Below are positions 1 to 8,445 of a stretch of 38,143 nucleotides of DNA, one piece after another; the stretch's first letter is position 1, and the number at the start of each line of letters is the position of its first letter. A model generated the notes under the pieces. The model was not told the origin of the DNA and did no database searches. It saw only the letters and a list, made by a program, of their open reading frames with translations. The DNA comes from an uncultured Luminiphilus sp. (GTDB lineage Bacteria > Pseudomonadota > Gammaproteobacteria > Pseudomonadales > Halieaceae): NCBI GenBank assembly GCA_905182485.1, contig CAJJBO010000036.1, positions 1 to 38,143 on the forward strand, in the 5' to 3' direction. A program made the position numbers and the translations under genes.

Positions 1-1
1 C

Positions 2-157
2 TTGACTGAGGAAGATCGACAATCGCTCGAGGCAATGCTCGTCGCGGTGGATCAATTAGCGGATCGGATCGAATCACTGGAGTCTATTTTAGAGGCGGAT
101 CATCCCGATTGGCGTCAGCAGCAGGACCGTCAAGCGAACGAGGAGAAGGGAGTATGA
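2..157 (+). CDS. pspB: Phage shock protein B, C-terminal part (5' end outside window)
   Basis: Reading from base 2 gives 51 residues up to a TGA at 155-157. The visible part is charged and helical, with a heptad-like run (AVDQLADRIESLESILE) and then the ending EADHPDWRQQ. That ending is typical of PspB, where a short N-terminal membrane helix is followed by a cytoplasmic coiled coil. PspB works with PspC to sense inner-membrane stress and release PspA-bound PspF. The stop overlaps the start of the next gene as ATGA, the usual translational coupling of pspB and pspC. The start codon and membrane helix lie upstream of the window. The call rests on the tail motif plus the pspC neighbour. Confidence 0.8.
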   Translation: MTEEDRQSLEAMLVAVDQLADRIESLESILEADHPDWRQQQDRQANEEKGV

Positions 158-617
158 GCGATCACGATCGAAAAACGTTTAGCGAAAATCGTGCCGGCGG
201 CTGGGGGATGGGGCTGTATCGAAAACGATCGGGAGGCTGGATCGCCGGTCTTTGTTCGGGCCTAGCGAGTTATTGGGATGTGCCTAATTGGGTGGTCCGC
301 TTGGCAGCGGTTGCGCTGTTGATGTTCACGGGTGCACTGGCATTTTGGCTGTACGTATTGGCCTGGGTGGCTATTGCTCCTGCGCCATCACGTTGGTCTG
401 AATCTGCGGCAAACCGCGCAGAGGTTGAGATGGAGTACGATGAGAATCGTCACGCTTATCGCCGTAAAACCCCCTGTTCCGCTTTACCGACGCCCCCTGT
501 GAGCGAATGAAAAAGGTCCAAGGCCGAATGGCGGCAGCGGTGACCCGCGTGGAAGCGATGGAGCGGTACGTGACGTCGCGGCAGTACGATCTGAATCGGG
601 AGTTTTCCAAGCTCTAG
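154..617 (+). pseudogene. pspC: Phage shock protein C, interrupted by a frameshift near 470
   Basis: ATG 154 overlaps the pspB stop, so it is preferred over an upstream in-frame ATG at 109. The N-terminal 75 residues form a PspC domain: LYRKRSGGWIAGLCSGLASY, then a hydrophobic membrane segment (VVRLAAVALLMFTGALAFW). The reading frame ends at 510 with an unrelated tail. In the next frame, bases about 470-617 encode NPLFRFTDAPCERMKK followed by a helix ending MERYVTSRQYDLNREFSKL, which is the normal PspC C-terminus (MERYVTS is characteristic). Adding one A to the A-run of the aaaaccccc tract near 467-474 restores a single protein of about 154 residues. This may be a homopolymer sequencing error or a real mutation. 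PspC is an inner-membrane stress sensor. Confidence 0.85.
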
Positions 618-730
618 TCGCTGTTCGAGGCATTCAAAAGGGCGTTAAGAGGCCCTCAGCAAGCCCTAAAGCAAGAGAAGCCCTGAAGGAGCGGCTAAGA
701 AAGGGGGCGTTAATTGAGGGCGCTAAAAAG

Positions 731-1573
731 GTGCCGTTAGCGACCGTCATCGCTCATAATAGCCCGATGACGCTGATGTTCTCCCACGCTAACGGTTACC
801 CCCCGGGATCTTACCGTGTCCTACTCGAAGCCCTAGAGGGGACGATGGCTGCGCCGGTCGTGAGCCATGCGCATCGCCCGCTGACGACGGACCAGTCGGC
901 GCCCGTTTTTCTGTCGTGGTACGAGTATGCCAATGATCTGATTCAACGCATTGAGCGCGAATCCCTCGGGCCGGTTTGGTTGGTGGGCCATTCCATGGGG
1001 GGTGCCACTGGGGTGCTGGCGGCCGCTAAAAGGCCGGATTTATTCAGCGGCCTGATTGGTCTCGATCCCGTCTTGCCGCGGACAAAATTGTGGTTTTGGT
1101 CGCGGGTGGTGAGTTGGGTTAAACCCGACGCGGTCCCAATCGTAAAGCGCGCCTTGGCACGCCCGCACGATTTTGACAGTCAATCGGCGGCGTTCGATTT
1201 TTATCGCGGCAAGCGCGTATTCAGTGGTCTCAGCGATGAGGTGCTGATGGATTACGTGAAGGCGGGCCATCAGCTGGGCTCCGATGGGCGCGAGCACTTG
1301 CGCTACAGCGGCGCGTGGGAGGCGTGTGTGTATCGATCGGTGCCTCGTATTCGTCCGGCATTAAAGGCACTGCAATGCCCTACATTAATCATTGCAGGTG
1401 AGCAGTCGCAAATACTGACGCCAGAGACCTTGTCTTGGCTTAATGGATTGAATAGCCGGCTGACTACCGCATCGCTGCCGGGTGGGCATCTGCTGCCCCT
1501 CGAGTCACCCGCGATCTGTGCCGAGGCCGCGGCGACCTTTATCCGCGCTCAAGAGGCATCCCATAAGCCATGA
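731..1573 (+). CDS. Alpha/beta hydrolase
   Basis: A 280-residue single-domain alpha/beta hydrolase. The N-terminus carries the oxyanion-side motif FSHANGYPPGSY (residues 17-28). The nucleophile elbow is GHSMGG at 86-91 with Ser88. The late strand-loop GGHLLPLESP gives the catalytic His253. The acid is probably in IAGEQ near residue 224, a Glu where Asp is usual. The chosen start is GTG 731, with a purine-rich stretch (ttgaggg) about 10 bases upstream; ATG 767 is an alternative, but it would remove the first 12 residues. The stop overlaps the ATG of the ceramidase gene (ATGA), so the two were probably cotranslated. The substrate is unknown: esterase, lipase or C-C hydrolase are all possible. 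Confidence 0.85.
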   Translation: MPLATVIAHNSPMTLMFSHANGYPPGSYRVLLEALEGTMAAPVVSHAHRPLTTDQSAPVFLSWYEYANDLIQRIERESLGPVWLVGHSMGGATGVLAAAKRPDLFSGLIGLDPVLPRTKLWFWSRVVSWVKPDAVPIVKRALARPHDFDSQSAAFDFYRGKRVFSGLSDEVLMDYVKAGHQLGSDGREHLRYSGAWEACVYRSVPRIRPALKALQCPTLIIAGEQSQILTPETLSWLNGLNSRLTTASLPGGHLLPLESPAICAEAAATFIRAQEASHKP

Positions 1574-3654
1574 CGGATTTTAGGATGGCCATTCGCGGCG
1601 CCGTAAGCCGATGGACTGGGCGTCCTGGCATCGTCGGCGTGGGTCTCGCATTGCTTTGCGGGTTCGCCCTGTACCGGAGCCGGTGCTGGGGCAGCAACCG
1701 CACCACGCGCAAACGCCCTACCTGATTGGACGGGGTATGGCAGATATTACCGGTCCAGCAGTGGGCATGCCCTTGTGGGGGTTTGGCCGGCCCGATCAAA
1801 TCAGCTGAGGGAATCCACATTCGCCAGCGGTCGCGCGCGTTCATTATCGTGCAGGCCAGATGATGCGGCGCAGCGGCTGGTGTTTGTCAGCGCCGACTTA
1901 GGCAGCATAGATCACCATATGACCTGGCAGTTGTTGACCGCTTGCAGCTGCGCTATGGAAAAACCTACACCCTCGATAATGTGATCATCAGTGCCACCCA
2001 TACCCATGCCGGCCCCAGCGGGTATTGGCAGTCGCGCACAGACACCGGCCTCGATGGGGGGCATTACCCCGAGCACTTTGACGCGATTGTCAGCCGGCAT
2101 TACCGCCTCTATCGTGCAGGCCCACCAGGATTTGCAGCCCGGCAACATCTTGATCAATACGGGCCGTGTGGCAGACGCGGGCGTGAATCGGTCGGCGATC
2201 GCTTATCAGGAAAACCCCCAGAGCGAGCGCGACCGCTACGGCGAAAATACCAATACCGCCATGACCCTGCTCAAGTTTGTGGGCAACGACGGCGCACTGG
2301 GCATGATCAATTGGTACGCCTTGCACCCGACGGCGATGAACTATTACAACCGCCTTATTTCTGGCGACCACAAAGGTTATGCCTCGCTGCAAATGGAAAA
2401 AAGCGAAGGCACTCGCTACGCATCAACCGACGATTTTGTGGCCGCGTTTGCCCAGTCGGACCCGGGAGATGTCACACCTAATACCAACCTAGACAATACC
2501 GGCCCCGGGGAAACAGACGTGAGAGACCACGCGTATTATGGGCCAGCGCCAGCTGGTGGTTGCGCAGACGTTGTTCGATGAGGCGGACGAGAGCGCTAGC
2601 CGGAGTGATCGATGCACGTCGTCTCTATGTTGATTTAAGTGATTACGCCGTCGGCGACGACTTCACCGGCGCGGGCACGCAAACTACCTGCCCCTCGGCC
2701 TACGGCTATTCCTTTGCCGGGGGCTCTACAGAAGACGGGGGCGGACACTTTTTGTTCCGCGAGGGTATGACCGAGCAGAGTGTGTGGCGGGACTGGTTGA
2801 TTCGACTCATCATTGGGGCTCCCGAGTGGACCGAACCGGTGAAAACGTGCCAACGGCCCAAGGCGATCTTACTGGAAACCGGTACGGGTTCGCCGCCTTT
2901 GCAATCTCAGATACGCTCTATCACCGTGGCTCGTATCGGTCAGCTGGTGCTGCTCGCCTTACCTGCAGAGGTGACGACAATGGCAGGTAGACGCTTGCGT
3001 GATACGGTCATGCGCGAACTGGGGGATTGGGCAGAGCACATTGTGCTGGTGGGCTACGCCAATGGCTATGCGGGGTACATCACGACACCCGAAGAATATG
3101 GGTTGCAGCAGTACGAGGGCGGTCATACGTTGCATGGGCGCTGGACGCTTCCCGCGTATCAGCAGATCGTCAGTCAACTGGCACAAGCGCTGGAGTCAGG
3201 CGCTGCCGGTGGTAAACGACTTGCCCTACGACGATTGGCGAGGACAGTCCGTGGGGCTGTCCTTACCCGAGAGCGTCCGAAGCCGCCACCCGATGGCGCG
3301 AAGCTGGGCGATTCGCTTACTTCAATGGCCGCTCGATACGATCCGGGAGAGACGGTGACCGCGCGATTTTGGTCGGCGAATCCCACGGCAAATTTCCCCA
3401 AGCAGGACAACTACCTCTTAGTTGAGCGCAAAACCGGTGGCGGCTGGCGCGGGGTTGCCGATGACGGCGATTGGACGACTTGGGTGCGCTGGCAGCTTGA
3501 CGCTCAGGCATATGTTGCCGAACTGAGCTGGGCGATACCTCAGAGCACGCCGCTTGGTGATTACCGTGTCTCACACTTTGGCTTGGATACCACGGGTTCC
3601 GCGTTTAGTGGGACATCGTCTGTTTTTTCCATCTCGGAGGAAAGTGGCCGTTAG
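1570..3654 (+). pseudogene. Neutral ceramidase-like gene broken by multiple frameshifts
   Basis: Neutral/alkaline non-lysosomal ceramidase hydrolyses the amide bond of ceramide and is normally exported. The conserved blocks are all present in order but in different frames: an N-terminal hydrophobic segment from ATG 1570; YLIGRGMADITGPAVGMPLW (about 1720-1800); EGIHIRQRSRAFIIVQ (from 1804); RLVFVSADLGSIDHH (from 1856); the metal-site block IISATHTHAGPSGYW (from 1942); an SGDH block and FAQSDPGDVTPNTNL (1991-2520); GQRQLVVAQTLFDEADE (from 2532); and DARRLYVDLSDY through the C-terminal domain with PAEVTTMAGRRLRDTV and TTPEEYGLQQYEGGHTLHG (2600-3654). At least seven frame changes are needed, near 1700, 1803, 1855, 1935, 2095, 2525 and 2600. 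Another compensated pair is possible around 3210-3290, where an alternative frame reads NDLPYDDW. No intact product can be made from the sequence as given. Confidence 0.85.
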
Positions 3655-3941
3655 CGGGGGTAGTAAGCAGCCCGGCTTCTGCTGTCAAAGCAGATAGGCG
3701 GAGTCCACTGTCGCATGACCCCCGCTAAAGGTGTCTGTTCAGAGAAAAAAGGGAACGCCGCCTCACCAGTAGTGTGGTCATTTGCGTTGCTGCAAAACAG
3801 AGAGCAGTCACGAGAGCGATGATGCAAGGTGCGCGTGCACGCAATCGGTTTGCGGACTGCTGCGGCGATAACGCGGTGGACGTCGAGTGCGCTGTGCACT
3901 AACGTCACCCGTCTTGGTCGGTTTTTAAGGGGTGTTTTGAG

Positions 3942-4796
3942 GTGAGCTGGAACCGCCAAGCAGTGTCACAAGACGAGCATTTTCCGGTCGCTGTGATTGC
4001 GAGCGACCGTAGACTGACATTTTCCACCGCGAAGGATTTCGATCGCGCTTGGGAGCTCGGCATTTTTTATCTCAAAGTGCCCGAGCATCTTGACCTCGAG
4101 AGCGCTCGCCAATTTGGTAGCGAGTTACTCGCCTTGGATAGCCCATACCGCAGCATTCAACAATATGGCGCCCTTGAAGGGTTCATCGCGCTTAAGAACA
4201 ACCAGCAAACCAAAGTAGCGTTACGCCGTCAGCATTGGGATCAGCACTATCCTGCAGAAATAAGCGAGTTTGGTCGCCAACTCGACCGTATTGGTATTGC
4301 CATCCTTCGTGAAGTGTTTAGCCAATCTGGCATTCCTGAACCACTGTGGGACGATGCGTCGGGCGGCTATTCCTCGGGGGAGGGCACCGCATTTCTGAAT
4401 TTCGTCCACTACGACACCCGCAATCCAGATTTTGGATTACACCCCCACACTGATTACGGTTTCGTCACGATCCTCGATGCGACGACGCCCGGGCTTCAGG
4501 TTGAGGTCAACGGTCGGTTCGAAGATGTGCCGGTGCTCCCCGGTCATTTTGTGATCAATTTTGGCGAGGCATTGCACTTCATCACGGCCCACTCAGAACG
4601 CGCCGTCGGTGCGGTAGTGCATCGAGTCCTGAGCCAGCAATCGGCTGATCCGATCCGCCAGAGCATCGTTTACTTTGCCAATCCCGACCTCGATGGCAGG
4701 CTGTGGCAATACGATGCGAAAGGAGACGTTAAAGGAAGCTCTTCCGTGCAGGACTTTTTCGCTATTTTGGAGAAAAACCTCACCCAGTACCGCTAG
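3942..4796 (+). CDS. 2-oxoglutarate/Fe(II)-dependent oxygenase, isopenicillin N synthase-like
   Basis: A 284-residue protein with the double-stranded beta-helix metal site of the IPNS/2OG oxygenase family. HTD at residues 169-171 (context LHPHTDYGFVTIL) gives the proximal His and Asp. AVVHRV gives the distal His227, and R239-x-S241 (PIRQS) is the expected 2-oxoglutarate-binding pair. The GLQVEVNGRFEDVPVLPGH strand between them is typical. Such enzymes hydroxylate, desaturate or cyclise small molecules; the substrate cannot be read from sequence. The start is GTG 3942 after a purine-rich aaggggt at 3927-3933; no in-frame ATG lies close by. It stands alone downstream of the broken ceramidase and converges on the amidohydrolase gene. 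Unlike its left neighbours it has no frame lesions. Confidence 0.85.
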   Translation: MSWNRQAVSQDEHFPVAVIASDRRLTFSTAKDFDRAWELGIFYLKVPEHLDLESARQFGSELLALDSPYRSIQQYGALEGFIALKNNQQTKVALRRQHWDQHYPAEISEFGRQLDRIGIAILREVFSQSGIPEPLWDDASGGYSSGEGTAFLNFVHYDTRNPDFGLHPHTDYGFVTILDATTPGLQVEVNGRFEDVPVLPGHFVINFGEALHFITAHSERAVGAVVHRVLSQQSADPIRQSIVYFANPDLDGRLWQYDAKGDVKGSSSVQDFFAILEKNLTQYR

Positions 4797-4800
4797 CATC

Positions 4801-4843
4801 GATAGACGCTTAGGCAACCGAATAAAGCGCCGAGCGGTCTATC
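4801..4843. terminator. Candidate bidirectional hairpin between convergent genes
   Basis: The arms GATAGAC (4801-4807) and GTCTATC (4837-4843) are perfectly complementary, and an inner pair GCTT (4808-4811)/AAGC (4825-4828) can extend the structure. It fills the gap between two convergent stop codons, where a shared terminator is expected. There is no clear T-tract on either side, so a classical intrinsic terminator is not proven. Confidence 0.3.
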
Positions 4844-6059
4844 ACTCATCCCATAAGCCGGGAAACAGACGGATCGCATTGTCGCGCAAGATCTTTTGGC
4901 GAAGGGTTTTTCGTTCGGGGTTGGCAGTGGTGATCAATACCTTCGCGAGCGAAGCGCCCAAATGATAAAACGGCCAGTCTGTGCCAAACAGTAAGCGATC
5001 CACATCGGTGCTTTGAATCATGGTTTCGAGCATGGTCAGGCTTTGTCCATGAATACCAAGCCATGCGTTATCGTAGCGTGCAGCGAGCGCAATCATCGCC
5101 TCACTGTCACGGGCACCCGCATGCCCGAGGATAAATTGCAGGTTCGGAAATTCGGCCAGCGCGGCTTCGTAGTGCCGGGGAAGGGCGTAACGGTGGGATG
5201 ATTCGGGTTCAATGCCGGCTCTGCCACCATGGAAAAAAACCACCAAGCCCAAAGTTTGTGCCTCGGCGTAAAGGTCCATCAGCGCCGGCTCGTCGGGATA
5301 AAATCGCTGAACAGTAGGATGCAGTTTGATGACGCGCCCGCCCCGAGCTGCACCTCGACGCATTTTTTTCACTGCGTCATCTGCGTGCGGGTGCGTTGAG
5401 AACCCGACGTGTAAACGCCTAGCTTCTTGCGCGGTGTTAACGGCTGCATACCAGTCTTCGAAGAGCTGGTCACCAAAAGGCAACCCCAGCTTGATGGGCA
5501 GCAACATTGCGTGTTGTACGCGCATGGCATCCATCTCTCGCAGCAGGTTGGGAATGGTCTGCGTTTTGGCAGACTCACTCCCCCACAGGCCCTGCGCGAT
5601 GGTGCCCGTTGTCAAATAATCGAGCGCTTGCCTAGAAAAGTTGCCGTTAATGTAAGTATCTAGGTCGAGGGGGCAGCCCGGCGTCGATCCATCACAGTCC
5701 AGTAGATGTTTGACGCGGGGCGTTGTTGCGAGCAGATCGAGGTGGGGTCTAAACAAAACAGACATGCCCAAGTGGCAGTGCACATCAATCGAATAGGGTA
5801 CTTCATCGTCGATGCAGCGGAGGGCGCCGTTAGCATCAAGATCAAACCACGGTAGCTGAGCGAGCCCTCGATAGCCGGGATAGACATGGCGTCCATAGGG
5901 GCCGCGGCCGCGTGTTTGCTCCTCTAGTGCCCGTTGTTGAGCGAGTAACTCAATATCCGCTTGAGCGTAACGCTGTGGCGGCGGCGAATCGCAGCCCGGC
6001 AGTGCCAGGCCGAGGGCGGCGGCACCGCTGCCCAGCAAGAATTGTCTTCGACTGCGCAT
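4842..6059 (-). CDS. Tat-exported amidohydrolase family protein (probable lipoprotein)
   Basis: Starting at the ATG whose first base is 6059, the protein has 405 residues. It opens with a twin-arginine signal (SRRQFLLGSG, R4-R5), a hydrophobic stretch and a lipobox LPGC with Cys23. It is therefore probably folded in the cytoplasm, exported by Tat and lipid-anchored. The amidohydrolase TIM-barrel motifs follow: HCH (His94, His96), KLHP (Lys245, His247), FFHGG (His277), LGHAG (His313) and GTDWPF (Asp361), with a closing DNAIRLF helix. This is the PF04909-type group that includes decarboxylases and lactone hydrolases. Upstream in-frame starts at 6068 and 6113 would bury the RR motif behind extra residues, so they are less likely. 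The reaction is unknown. Confidence 0.85.
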   Translation of the reverse strand: MRSRRQFLLGSGAAALGLALPGCDSPPPQRYAQADIELLAQQRALEEQTRGRGPYGRHVYPGYRGLAQLPWFDLDANGALRCIDDEVPYSIDVHCHLGMSVLFRPHLDLLATTPRVKHLLDCDGSTPGCPLDLDTYINGNFSRQALDYLTTGTIAQGLWGSESAKTQTIPNLLREMDAMRVQHAMLLPIKLGLPFGDQLFEDWYAAVNTAQEARRLHVGFSTHPHADDAVKKMRRGAARGGRVIKLHPTVQRFYPDEPALMDLYAEAQTLGLVVFFHGGRAGIEPESSHRYALPRHYEAALAEFPNLQFILGHAGARDSEAMIALAARYDNAWLGIHGQSLTMLETMIQSTDVDRLLFGTDWPFYHLGASLAKVLITTANPERKTLRQKILRDNAIRLFPGLWDE

Positions 6060-6456
6060 CGGGTACATAGGATTGGGCAAAGCTATTGTCCTCAGCAAGA
6101 CTTTCACCAGCAAGGTACCACGACGGCCGATGCCGCTCCGCCAGGCCGAGGACCCAATCCAGATTTTTAGGCTTAGAAGGATTACCCAAAACAGGCTGAG
6201 GCCTGTTTCGTCTCTTAGGTCAATGCGCTTGGAGCACTAGGTGTCAAAAGCTCTTTTGGCCTCTTTTGTTAGCGCTGCCGACTTTTACCATGTCAAGGAC
6301 GACTGGCCGCACCAAGACACACGCGGACGCACTAAAACTAGCGGCAACTGAGTAATAGATCAATCGCTGATAAAGACGCGCCCAACGAACCTGAGCATTT
6401 ATGCCATCTACTATAAGCTACGATATGTGGTTGCAATAAGTGCTACTAATGGCAGG
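6060..6456. other. Intergenic region with a partial repeat copy
   Basis: No credible gene lies in these bases. The left part must hold the promoter of the Tat amidohydrolase, though no clear boxes were recognised. The stretch 6277-6328 is a fragment of the dispersed repeat described separately. The right part (6350-6456) is moderately AT-rich and leads into the 3' end of the SCP2-like gene. Confidence 0.6.
6277..6328 (-). repeat. Partial copy (D) of the tRNA-Val-like border repeat
   Basis: These 52 bases differ from 11519-11570 at only 5 positions by hand alignment. They share taccatgtcaaggacgactg and accaagacac. The T-arm and CCA part seen in copies A and C is missing, as is the left inverted-repeat end. 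On the minus strand the fragment starts near the right terminal repeat and runs through the anticodon-loop-like TTGACAT. It is in the same orientation as the other copies and sits at the left border of the molybdenum hydroxylase module. Confidence 0.8.
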
Positions 6457-6804
6457 TTAACCGATGTCGCCTTCTTGTAAAGAAGGGAAAAGCGAGTGCA
6501 TTTTCATGAGGAGCTTTGTTTCACCTTCGAACCGCAACTTTCTCAGGAAAAAAGCCTGTGGCCCCTTTAGTTTTCCGATCGCCATGCCGATATATGTTTC
6601 ACTGGACATTCTTAATGTCAGCGTTGGCGACTCTTCTAATCCCTCATTAGCACTGCATTGACCATTGGTAATATGCAGCACAAAGTTGCCACCTCCCTGC
6701 CCGTTGATTAGGAACTGTACCGTCGCCTCGAGCCCAATCGCTTTTTCCGCAGCAAATCTTGTGGGCATGCCGAATATTAAGTCTTTTATTTTGACATCTG
6801 CCAT
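6457..6804 (-). CDS. SCP2 sterol-binding domain protein
   Basis: From the ATG at 6804 the protein is 115 residues, the size of a stand-alone SCP2 domain. The pattern fits the fold: an N-terminal helix, strands around VQFLINGQGGGNFVLHITNG, then TLTLRMSSETYIGMAIGKL and the closing FEGETKLLMKMHSLFPSL, corresponding to the family's helix with the KxEGD-like turn. SCP2 domains bind lipids or acyl-CoAs in a hydrophobic tunnel and often accompany steroid or fatty-acid catabolism. A longer frame starting at TTG 6873 adds 23 unsupported residues and was not chosen. It is divergently arranged with the methyltransferase gene; only 93 bases separate the two starts. Confidence 0.7.
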   Translation of the reverse strand: MADVKIKDLIFGMPTRFAAEKAIGLEATVQFLINGQGGGNFVLHITNGQCSANEGLEESPTLTLRMSSETYIGMAIGKLKGPQAFFLRKLRFEGETKLLMKMHSLFPSLQEGDIG

Positions 6805-6897
6805 GTGACCGCAACGTGATACCCTGATTCTTGAAGGTAACTTGATCCGTACCGAAAGACCACCGGCCCACAAATAATAAATATCCGGAGGTGAATA

Positions 6898-7506
6898 GTG
6901 GATGCCCGTCTAATTTTGGCGACTTTTGTGACGCTGGTGCTACCAGCGGTGATGGCGTTCTGGATAACGATTCATGGGTGTCTTAGGTTTTGGCGCAAGG
7001 CGGGTGTGGTGCCTGCTTATAGTGCCGCGGCTATCGCTATGACAATCGCCGCATGGTTTGCATGGTATTGGCGTCAGCAGTTGCTGGGGTCTGACCTGGG
7101 ATTTAGCTGGCTGACTGTCATTCCAGGGGTTTTGATCTATGCCGTCTCAATCTGGCTCTCAAAATCTGTTCGAGAGCACTTAAGCCTCAGCACTTTTGCG
7201 GGGGTTCCAGAGATAAAAAACAGTTCTCAATGCCTTATCACCGAAGGTCCGTATACGGTCGTGCGCCACCCAAGGTATACCTTGGTGATCGTCGGCATCA
7301 TAGGATGGTGTCTCGTTTGTAACTTCTTGGGAACCTACGTGGTAGGTGTAATTGCTATATGCGGATTTTATTTAATAGCAGTCCTCGAGGAACGTGAGCT
7401 TCAGCAAAGATTCGGACAAGCGTATTTCGACTATCAGACTAAAGTTCCTCAGATCATCCCCACCTTTGCTGGGTTAGTGAGCTTTTTCCGCTTGAGAAAA
7501 GCGTGA
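6898..7506 (+). CDS. Membrane methyltransferase, ICMT/PEMT-type
   Basis: A 202-residue protein with about five hydrophobic segments and the C-terminal signature of the isoprenylcysteine carboxyl methyltransferase/phospholipid methyltransferase superfamily: GPYTVVRHPRY (117-127), EERELQQRFG (164-173) and YFDYQTKVPQIIP. These residues bind S-adenosylmethionine at the membrane face. Start GTG 6898 is preceded by a strong ccggagg six bases upstream. Only six bases separate its stop from the molybdenum hydroxylase genes, so it is probably cotranscribed with them. The substrate is unknown. Bacterial members methylate lipids, isoprenoids or small thiols, so protein prenylcysteine methylation should not be assumed. 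Confidence 0.75.
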   Translation: MDARLILATFVTLVLPAVMAFWITIHGCLRFWRKAGVVPAYSAAAIAMTIAAWFAWYWRQQLLGSDLGFSWLTVIPGVLIYAVSIWLSKSVREHLSLSTFAGVPEIKNSSQCLITEGPYTVVRHPRYTLVIVGIIGWCLVCNFLGTYVVGVIAICGFYLIAVLEERELQQRFGQAYFDYQTKVPQIIPTFAGLVSFFRLRKA

Positions 7507-7512
7507 ACTAGT

Positions 7513-8445
7513 ATGGATGTGGTCTCGCCCCTCAAACTTGTCGTTAACCGAAGCGCACACGAGATCAACGTTAGCAACTCCGACACGTTATTGACGGTTC
7601 TGCGAGATAATTTGGGTGTCAAGAGTGTCAGGAAGGGGTGTGACAGTGCTCAGTGCGGTAGTTGCACCGTGCTCCTGGATGGCAAGTCGGTAAAGAGCTG
7701 TTCAGTTCTGGCGCTTCAGACACAGGCTCAGTCGGTTATCACAGTCGACGGTTTGGCCGAAGCTAATCGTCTGGGTTCTCTGCAAAGTCATTTCGGTGCA
7801 AAGCACGCACTGCAGTGCGGTTTCTGTACTCCCGGCATGTTGCTCAACGCATCCGAATACCTGGTCCAAAACTCCGATCCGGATCCTGCTCGAATCCGTC
7901 AACAGTTGCGTGGAAATCTATGCCGCTGCACCGGTTACCAAAACATAGTACGCGCGATCAGTTCAGCGGCTAAAGGCGACGATTATGACGAGTCTGAGTC
8001 TCTGAATCTTTGCACGCACCCTGGTCGTGTTGAGGACTCCCGACTGTTGCGTGGAGAGGGGACTTTCACTGACGATATCGAGTTGCCTGGTCAACTTTAT
8101 GCTGGCTTCCTCCGTTCCGAAGTGGCCTATGCGGAGATAAAGAAGATAGATCTATCCGCTCTCAAGGAACTCGTTGGGGTCTGTGCCGTATTTACTGAGC
8201 AAGACGTTTTGTCTGATGGTCTCATGCCCCCTACTTGCAGCTGGCAAATCACGGATGTTTCTGGAGAGCCTATGCGTTCAAAAAGCAGACCGCTCCTCAG
8301 CAGTAAGAAGGTCAAATATGTGGGGCAGCCGATGGCTATGATCGTTGCCACCTCCCGGAAAGTCGCGCAGCAAGCGCTAAAGAAAATCAAAGTCCACTAC
8401 AGTGAATCCAGACCGGTTATCGATCTTAATTCGGCATTAAAATGA
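7513..8445 (+). CDS. Molybdenum hydroxylase [2Fe-2S] subunit fused to the N-terminal domain of the large subunit
   Basis: Residues 1-150 form a complete CoxS/XDH-type iron-sulfur subunit. The plant-ferredoxin cluster ligands are C43, C48, C51 and C63. The second domain carries C102, C105, C137 and C139 (QCGFCTPGM, GNLCRCTGYQNIV). From about residue 170 the chain continues as the beginning of a CO dehydrogenase-type large subunit: RVEDSRLLRGEGTFTDDI, YAGFLRSE, KVKYVGQPMAMIVATS. This is the a/b hammerhead domain. It stops at ALK exactly where the molybdopterin-binding part should follow, and that part starts in another frame with a 4-base ATGA overlap. Either this is an unusual domain split or a frameshift. 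Electrons should pass from molybdopterin through both clusters to FAD. Confidence 0.85.
   Translation: MDVVSPLKLVVNRSAHEINVSNSDTLLTVLRDNLGVKSVRKGCDSAQCGSCTVLLDGKSVKSCSVLALQTQAQSVITVDGLAEANRLGSLQSHFGAKHALQCGFCTPGMLLNASEYLVQNSDPDPARIRQQLRGNLCRCTGYQNIVRAISSAAKGDDYDESESLNLCTHPGRVEDSRLLRGEGTFTDDIELPGQLYAGFLRSEVAYAEIKKIDLSALKELVGVCAVFTEQDVLSDGLMPPTCSWQITDVSGEPMRSKSRPLLSSKKVKYVGQPMAMIVATSRKVAQQALKKIKVHYSESRPVIDLNSALK

Noticed and set aside
618-730. Terminator after pspC (agggc...gccct)
   Set aside because: A five-base stem with an eight-base loop and no T-run is too weak to support.
3655-3941. A small gene or RNA in the gap before the 2OG oxygenase
   Set aside because: Only antisense open frames of random composition were seen, and no conserved motif or stable terminator-like hairpin was recognised.
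6898-7506. Prenylated-protein cysteine methyltransferase
   Set aside because: The superfamily signature only supports a membrane SAM-dependent methyltransferase; bacteria without protein prenylation commonly carry such genes.
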